Part shown: positions 57,842 through 64,000 of the stretch, in pieces
Position numbering within the stretch: the first letter of the stretch is position 1
How the letters are laid out: every line of letters starts with the position of its first letter
Assembly (NCBI RefSeq): GCF_037975245.1
Contig: NC_092575.1
Coordinates: 21,093,841 to 21,157,840, forward strand
Source: Apostichopus japonicus
Taxonomy: Eukaryota; Echinodermata; Holothuroidea; Aspidochirotida; Stichopodidae
Direction: 5' to 3'
DNA: 64,000 bases
Position numbers and translations under genes: made by a program
Notes under the pieces: generated by a model
Databases searched by the model: none
Told to the model about the DNA's origin: nothing
The model's input: only the letters and a program-made list of their open reading frames with translations

Positions 57842-58251
57842 CATAATCCATTGGTATCGTCTTCATGCGATCAGTCTACTATCTTACTATGTAAAGTTCT
57901 AATTAACACACTTCAGGTAAGCATGATCCCTGTTAGTAATATCATCCCTTTGATAATGTTGCTGCCTCAATGCGTCAATTTTCTACATCTATTTTGTTTT
58001 CTGCTACCAAATATATATATATTAATTTTTTTTTTGTCTTTTTGTTATAGAGTGACATCTTTATTTTTGAAAACTTCCTGATGCGCTCAGAGTCATTGAT
58101 TGAGAAAGATAACTGTCAGAAGCTACTTGACTACCTAAAGGTTCCAGCTAAGGAATCAAAGGACATTATTGAGAGTGATGCACCCTTTTCTTCCCTGTCC
58201 ACCATCTCAGAGAGGCAGGGAAGGTCTCTGTTCATGACATCAGCCATTTAA
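57842..58251 (+). CDS. Final exons of an unidentified gene
   Basis: The last exon, 58051-58251, has a strong acceptor (TTTTTGTTATAG) and encodes 66 residues, starting SDIFIFENFLMRSESLIEKD and ending SLFMTSAI before TAA. A possible preceding exon, 57842-57916, ends CTTCAG|GTAAGC in the matching phase and encodes a stretch with SSCDQSTILLCKVLINTLQ; its acceptor lacks a pyrimidine tract because a repeat lies directly upstream. The residues are mostly hydrophobic/charged and helix-like. I do not recognise the family. Candidate upstream exons near 57,165-57,198 and 57,350-57,387 have good splice signals but cannot both be joined in frame. It could be the end of a gene whose 5' part lies between 54.3 and 57.8 kb, or a decayed fragment. 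Confidence 0.4.
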
Positions 58252-58380
58252 TGACAGCATGCTCTGACAAAGGACTGAGTAAATTGGTGGCAGTATTGAC
58301 TGTCTACCAACAAGTTCAAGGTGTAGTATGTTTATATCAGAGAGTTTAGCAAGTTACATATGTTATGAATCGCGAAACAT

Positions 58381-58785
58381 GCAAAGTTTGGCCGTGTATC
58401 GTATTATAACAAAATTCTCCCACCTTATGAAGTATATTTTCAAATGATTTATACCAGAAGATTTAGTTTTGGGGTGTTTTAAGTCTTAAGTGTCCGAACT
58501 TCGAAGTCACCGTCCTACTGTGGCACTGTGTGAACTGTGATATGGTCAGTGATAATAGCCCTACTAAAAACTAGGCATATAACCTAACAAAACAAGTTAC
58601 ACCGACTCTCTGAACAATAACATTAGTACCAATATTAGTAGTAGTAGTAGGATGGTGACTTCGAAGTTCGGCCACTTAAGACTTAAAACACCCCAAAACT
58701 AAATCTTCTGGTATAAATCATTTGAAAATATACTTCATATGGTTGGAGAATTTTGTTATAGTACGATACACGGCCAAACTTTCTT
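58381..58785. repeat. Inverted repeat with about 140-bp arms
   Basis: Bases 58,381-58,520 and about 58,646-58,785 are reverse complements with few differences, around a 125-base centre. Arm landmarks are GGCCGTGTATCGTA, TTTCAAATGATTTATACC and TTTTGGGGTGTTTTAAGTC. It starts 130 bp after the stop codon of the preceding gene, so it may be transcribed as a long hairpin. Confidence 0.9.
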
Positions 58786-58856
58786 TCCTGCAAACTGTTT
58801 TCACGTTGTTTTCCAAGAAGATTCTTCGTGATTGTGGAACTGGTATTTCTTGCTAG

Positions 58857-59132
58857 AGTATTGCGAAGTTCGGACACGCAACCCACAGTGTGGCGCTGGT
58901 AAAAATTGGTGGCGCTGTTGCTCTTTCAGTAATTATAACAGACTTCATAGTTCTTCGTCATTTTATTGACAAATATGTAAGTAATTTCTTGCACACGGGT
59001 CATTTTGGAGAGAAAATAACTGTAGCTTCGTACTTTTTGGTGAAATTTGGCTCTTCCTGTAGGTTTTCATGGTGAAAATCGTGTATTTCTTAGGGTGCCC
59101 GAACTTCGCAGTATGGCGAACTTCGCAATACT
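58857..59132. mobile_element. 276-bp TIR element (MITE)
   Basis: Perfect 16-bp terminal inverted repeats AGTATTGCGAAGTTCG and CGAACTTCGCAATACT. A second, internal GAACTTCGCAGTAT lies just inside the right end. No transposase and no clear target duplication are seen. The TTCGAAGT words in the neighbouring fold-back suggest a common origin. Confidence 0.75.
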
Positions 59133-60934
59133 GACTATACTAGGCTCGCGGCTAAGTAGCCGAATTTCAATTAGGCATAGCCTACTGTACGACTACGAGT
59201 AGTTAGGCCTAGGCCTACGTACAGTAAGGCCTTGCGTTAGGCTAGTAAGAAGTAGTAGAACTGATCAGTTATCTCTAACACACGCCTATCAATTTCTCTA
59301 TGACATAAATGCACTTACTACATGAATATTACCCAAGTCGGAAGGGTTGGGGTACTAATTTAGAATCCGTACCATCCGATATCCGACAGGCTAAAAGAGG
59401 GCGCTCTTTTTGATGGGGTGAGCGTTTTTAAATGGGGCTTGGATATTTTTGGGGGACTAAAAGAGTTTGGCGGTTTTCATGAACATAGTAAACTCGCTTC
59501 AGCGCTTATGTCCCTTCATTGTACCCATTTCACATCCCCCATACCTTCAACCGTAGTTCTCTCTATTCTTTCTGTCTTCCTCAATCGTTTTCTCGGATGA
59601 GACCTACATATCTATGAAGAGAAGAGAAGAGAGGAGAAAACATGATTAATAACATGAGTAACACATAGCAGTAATCGAACCCAGGATGTTAGGATGCGAA
59701 TTAACAATAGCGCATACTCCTAACCGATCAGGCGAATTAACAATAGCGCATAAAAGCTTGCACGTATCTCTCTTCACGTACATCGATGGATTTAACTATT
59801 CCCTATTTCCTAACCCTATACCGCTTAAACTCATTCAAGCGAATCATTCACGCGACGCACCTATTCACCGACTGTTATTCTATTGAACCAAGCCGGTGCG
59901 AGCACACACGTTCAGCCGGATTATACAGTTGTTCTTCGGCCGATTCGAAGTAAGCTTGCACATTCATATGGTACGGATTCTAAAGTCAGGCCGATAGGTC
60001 TATCACACGATTGAAAACGAAAGTGTAAAGTTTAATGAGCGCATTGGAAGCTACAAAGGTACTGTATCATTACAACCAGACAAGGAAGTACAACCGACAA
60101 TCCATACCAGGAACTGTAGCAAGCGCCATCTTGTACGGGAAGGTAAGTTGAAAAATCTGTAGGTAACAGTAAATTGAACAACTTAAAATAAATTAACAAC
60201 TTGTGAACACGGATCCTCTTAATTATATTCTTTACAGTAGACATGATTCATTCAAGGGAATGATATATATGTGATATGGGGTATTTTACTGCTGGTTTTG
60301 TTAGTGTATAGGTTACATAGAATATCACACGCGGGCAAAATTACGATGCATACCTTACATGCATGTACCTAAAACATTAATGCCTATCGAATGTTTCTGG
60401 ATCTAAATGTGAAATACCTGATGGTTTTTCATCACTAAGCCCACAATCATGATCATCTTAATGCTTTGTGCATACTTTTCTAAGAAAACTGCAGCGCATC
60501 AGGGGACTTACATCATTGGACCCCATTAGAGGGACCCTACGCCTGCATGGCTATATGTGCCCTGTGCCCCTCGTCCCACTGTCGCCCCTGGCACCAGCTT
60601 GAACTACCCTCAGCATACGCTCATCAAATATTACTCTCATTTTGTTCTATTCGCCCCTCCCTCTCAAATCCAAATGTTTGACAACGAAAACCTCTAGCTT
60701 CCCTCCAGCGAACTATACTAAAACTGTAGATAGCTATCATAACTTTCCGTCAATTATTTCGGCCTATCTTTGAACGGAAATGTAGGCTATGATAACAATA
60801 GTGTAGCAAGTTCATCTTAAACTGTAAGTTTATAGATAGACGAGCAGTCGGGTACTTTTGTATTGTTCTTCACTTTTTGGTAACTACCATGACAGCATTC
60901 ACAACAAAGCGCAACATAAACAGCAACACTCTGA

Positions 60935-63040
60935 GCATGTCAGAATAAGTCTAACCTATATGGGGACTAGTCCTCCGACATAAACACTTACACTCTAGGC
61001 ATGTCAGAATAAGTCTAAACTATTTGGGACTAGTCCTCCGACATAAACACTTACACTCCAGGCATGCCAGAATAAGTCTAACCTATGGGGACTAATCCTC
61101 CGAAATACACACTTACACTCTATGGGCATGCCAGAATAAGTCTAACCTATGGGGGACTAGTCCTCCGACCTACAAACTTACACTCAATGGGCATGCCAGA
61201 ATAAGTCTAACCTATGGGGACTAGTCCTCCGAAATAAACACTTACACTATAGGCATGCCAGAATAAGTCTAACCTATGGGGGACTAGTCCTCCGACATAA
61301 ACGCTAACACTCTAGGCTTGCCAGAATATAAGTCTAACCTATGGGGGACTAGTCCTCCGACATAAACACTTACTCTATAGGCATGCCAGAATATAAGTCT
61401 GACCTATGGGGACTAGTCCTCCGACATAAACACTTACACTCTAGGAATGCCAGAATAAGTCTAACCTATGGGGGACTAGTCCTCCGACCCTACACACTTA
61501 CACTCAATGGGCATGCCAGAATAAGTCTAACCTATGGGGACTAGTCCTCCGACATAAACACTTACACTCTAGGCATGCCAGAATATAAGTCTAACCTATG
61601 GGGACTAGTCCTCCCAAATATACACTTACACTATAGGCATGCCAGAATAAGTCTGACCTATGGGGGACTAGTCCTTCGACATAAACACTTACTCTATAGG
61701 TTTTATATCTTGGAAAAGGTGTAAGGAAAACCGAAAGGTTCCAAGAGAGACATATTATAGAGTACCCGGAGACGGTCTTTCGTGGTCAACAGTTTGAGTG
61801 TGTCTGAGTAGTTTATTTTCATTACATTATTAGAATACAATACATTGGTATGCATGGGCTTTCATAAGGTATGCACGGCTGTTCATAATACTTAGGGTGG
61901 TGTGTACACGATCTACATATTGCACACGAACTTCTTTTATTTGCACATGTTACTAAACTCTTAATATATAACAATAGGCATGCCAGAATATAAGTCTAAC
62001 CTATGGGGACTAGTCCTCCGACATAAACACTTACACTCTAGGCATGCCAGAATAAGTCTAACCTATGGGGGACTAGTCCTCCGACCCTACACACTTACAC
62101 TCAATGGGCATAAGTCTTACCTATGGGGACTAGTCCTCCGACATACACACTTACACTCTATGGGCATGCCAGAATAAGTCTAACCTATGGGGGACTAGTC
62201 CTCCAACATATACACTTACACTCTAAGCATGCCAGAATACTGTAGGTCTAACCTATAAGGGAATAGTCCTCCGACATAAACACTTACACTCAATGGGCAT
62301 GCCAGAATATAAGTCTAACCTATGGTGACTAGTCCTCCGACATAAACACTTACACTCAATGGGCATGCCAGAATATAAGTCTAACCTATGGTGACTAGTC
62401 CTCCGACATAAACACTTACACTCTAGGCATGTCAGAATAAGTCTAACTAATGGGAGACTAGTCCTCCGACATAAACACTTACACTCTAGGCATGCCAGAA
62501 TAAGTCTAACCTATGGGGGACTAGTCCTCCGATATAAACACTTACACTCTTAGCATGCCAGAATAGGTCTAACCTATAAGGGAATAGTCCTCCGACATAA
62601 ACACTTACACTCTAGGCATTCCAGAATAAGTCTAACCTATTGGGACTAGTCCTCCGAAATACACACTTACACTCGGAGTGTCAGCTCAGTGGTTAACGCC
62701 GGTGCCTTTCAATCACAAGGTCCCCGGTTCGAGTCACTCCCAGATTAATGTATGTCGTCCAGTTACAGAGTTGTTGACAATTAACAATTCATAATCATGG
62801 ACGTTAAATATAAATGTAAGAGACTGACTTCTGTCAGCTTGCGGCTTTGATAAGCCAATGAGGCTTCTTCGCGAGTTCCTGCTTGCAGGAGGATCTGATA
62901 TACATGCATACATACACACATACATACACACACCCATACATACATACACTCTAGGCATGCCGGAATATAAGTCTAACCTCTAGGTACTATTTCTCCGACA
63001 TAAACACTTACAGTCAAGGCATGCCAGAATAAGTATAACT
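60935..63040. repeat. Satellite array, about 61-bp units, split by two insertions
   Basis: Roughly 25 units carry GGCATGCCAGAATAAGTCTA, ACCTATGGGGGACTAGTCCT and CCGACATAAACACTTACACT. Blocks run at about 60,935-61,695, 61,976-62,674 and 62,947-63,040. The gaps are a 280-bp unrelated insert (61,696-61,975) and a SINE with a CATA microsatellite (62,675-62,946). Every unit contains the 10-bp palindrome GGACTAGTCC and most also GGCATGCC, so each repeat has two small dyads. Frames through the array are not genes. Confidence 0.95.
62675..62946 (+). mobile_element. tRNA-derived SINE, family C, copy 2, with CATA/CACA tail
   Basis: Matches the SINE at 48,923 from the A box to GCAGGAGGATCT, followed by a (CATA)n/(CA)n tail. 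It is inserted within a unit of the 61-bp satellite (after ACACTTACACTC), so it is younger than the array. Confidence 0.9.
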
Positions 63041-63214
63041 ATATATTTCGCTCTGTCCACCAGACATAGAGCTCTCTGCCCCAAGATAGACGCCGACCAA
63101 CCAACGTTATATATATACACACTTGTGCATGGGCGTATCCAGGATTTTCTACCCCGGGGGCGCAAATTACTATCTAAGCGGAGCACCACCATCAGCCGGC
63201 GCGCAGCGTAGAAG

Positions 63215-63235
63215 AAAATTTATTATATATTAATT

Positions 63236-63267
<32 letters not shown>

Positions 63268-63305
63268 TATATATATATGTATATATATATATATATGTAT
63301 ATAAT

Positions 63306-63350
<45 letters not shown>
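63215..63350. repeat. (TA)n-rich tract before the palindrome
   Basis: About 135 bp of TA with scattered ATGTA and AAATA interruptions, directly abutting the left arm of the 162-bp palindrome. A second tract follows at about 63,575-63,622. Confidence 0.95.
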
Positions 63351-63355
<5 letters not shown>

Positions 63356-63379
63356 ATACTAGATGAGACTAGTGGAACA

Positions 63380-63430
63380 CTAGTAGTTGTAACTCGGAGT
63401 TTCACGCTTTGTAACGATCTTCAGACAACT
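63380..63430 (-). ncRNA. Hammerhead-ribozyme-like motif in the left palindrome arm
   Basis: The exact mirror copy of the motif at 63,433-63,483, on the opposite strand, because the palindrome is perfect. In any transcript across the locus the two arms would pair with each other and compete with the ribozyme fold. Confidence 0.45.
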
Positions 63431-63432
63431 GC

Positions 63433-63483
63433 AGTTGTCTGAAGATCGTTACAAAGCGTGAAACTCCGAGTTACAACTACTAG
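63433..63483 (+). ncRNA. Hammerhead-ribozyme-like motif in the right palindrome arm
   Basis: Stem I is AGTTGT (63,433-63,438) with ACAACT (63,473-63,478). The core is CTGAAGA (63,439-63,445; position 7 is free to vary). Stem II is CGTT/AGCG, GAAA lies at 63,460-63,463, stem III is ACT/AGT around CCG, and the cleavage triplet GTT ends at 63,472. As at 34,312, the closing stem II pair is U-U. Confidence 0.5.
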
Positions 63484-63571
63484 TGTTCCACTAGTCTCAT
63501 CTAGTATCAACATATATTCCGCTCTGTCCAATGGACATAGAGCACTCTGCGCCAAGATAGACGCCAACCTA

Positions 63572-63624
<53 letters not shown>

Positions 63625-63639
63625 AATAACGGAAAAACT

Positions 63640-64000
63640 GTTAAACAACTATGCTGCATTTAGAGAAAGGCTAGATCTCGAGTGAGATACAATAATTGAA
63701 TTAGGTAAGTGATTGGAAGTAAAACAGCCAATGTTTGGTTTTTGCAGAGCTTTCGAGCAAAACTAGCTCTTCTTCAGTGCATGATCACCGAAAGTGACAA
63801 GGAGTAGCAGGAATTGAAACTGTTTTATAAAGGAGATGTCGGCATGGTTGTAAGGGCAAAGCGACTTACTGATTTCTGCTGAATTGAGCAGAAGTTTTAG
63901 AAATTCGGATTATTTTAATCCGCGTCGGATTATTTTAATCCGATTCCGTCGTAATTGTAAAGGAATTGTTTTGGTTTATCTGGGACAGCAAATCGTTTCT
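63640..64000. mobile_element. Right-edge repeat, probably another Penelope-like end
   Basis: After the TA tract come GAGCTTTCGAGCAAAACTAG and CTCTTCTTCAGTGCATGATC, similar in style to 57,720-57,750. A duplicated CGGATTATTTTAATCCG hairpin word lies near 63,907 and 63,927. It runs off the window; no coding frame is seen. Confidence 0.45.

Larger units (their letters stand above)
58252..60930. other. Downstream region with fold-back elements
   Basis: Apart from the inverted repeat at 58,381-58,785 and the TIR element at 58,857-59,132, the stretch holds a duplicated CGAATTAACAATAGCGCATA (59,697 and 59,733). The rest has no recognisable coding content. Confidence 0.45.
63351..63512. repeat. 162-bp perfect palindrome of a Penelope-like end
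   Basis: The two 81-base arms meet at CTG|CAG between 63,431 and 63,432 and are exact reverse complements, with no spacer. Each arm carries the terminal-repeat sequence also found once at 34,316-34,380 (GTCTGA-GA, GTGAAAC, ACTACTAGTGTTCCAC). The right arm continues into CGCTCTGTCCA and GCGCCAAGATAGACGCCAAC as at 34,410. This is a head-to-head inverted copy of a retroelement end. Confidence 0.95.

Noticed and set aside
60935-63040. Possible CRISPR-like array
   Set aside because: The units are tandem with no unique spacers, and the genome is clearly eukaryotic.

Overview
This is a gene-containing stretch of an animal nuclear genome. Coding exons are short, bounded by GT-AG signals and separated by AT-rich introns that hold most of the DNA. 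The protein set (KMT5A, CCDC157 with a cilium-era coiled-coil architecture, OGFOD2, ARPC3, ZNHIT3), the very high load of short transposable elements, long TA tracts, tRNA-derived SINEs and Penelope-like terminal repeats fit a marine deuterostome invertebrate. An echinoderm is my best guess and a sea cucumber is possible, but no single feature in the sequence fixes the species.

Layout. 1-595: 3' part of a non-LTR reverse transcriptase on the minus strand, cut by the window edge. 1,076-2,200: an old dispersed repeat interrupted by two small hAT-type elements with perfect 8-bp target duplications. 5,702-10,897 (+): KMT5A (PR-Set7/SET8), seven coding exons. 15,524-30,447 (+): CCDC157, thirteen coding exons, about 824 residues, ending in a NEMO-like zinc finger. 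33,242-40,658 (-): OGFOD2, seven coding exons. 43,985-48,421 (+): ARPC3, six coding exons, the first coding only Met-Pro. 52,223-54,142 (-): ZNHIT3, four coding exons, with a half-degenerate HIT zinc finger. About 57,842-58,251 (+): final exon(s) of a gene I cannot name. From 58,252 to the right edge there are only repeats: a 140-bp-armed inverted repeat, small TIR elements, a 61-bp satellite array split by a SINE, and a 162-bp perfect palindrome inside TA tracts carrying hammerhead-ribozyme-like motifs.

The genes do not form one pathway. KMT5A monomethylates histone H4 Lys20 and carries a PIP degron; ARPC3 is a subunit of the Arp2/3 actin nucleator; OGFOD2 is a 2-oxoglutarate/Fe(II) oxygenase; ZNHIT3 is linked to snoRNP assembly; CCDC157 is a coiled-coil protein. 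Gene pairs alternate: CCDC157/OGFOD2 converge, OGFOD2/ARPC3 diverge, ARPC3/ZNHIT3 converge. KMT5A and OGFOD2 are also close together on human 12q24.31, so part of the order may be ancestral.

The most unusual points are the hammerhead-like motifs in a perfect palindrome, the NEMO-type zinc finger at the end of CCDC157, the loss of one zinc site in ZNHIT3, and a tandem duplication that copies a CCDC157 exon end together with its splice donor. All exon coordinates were read by eye from splice sites, frame continuity and remembered family sequences; no transcript or database check was possible.
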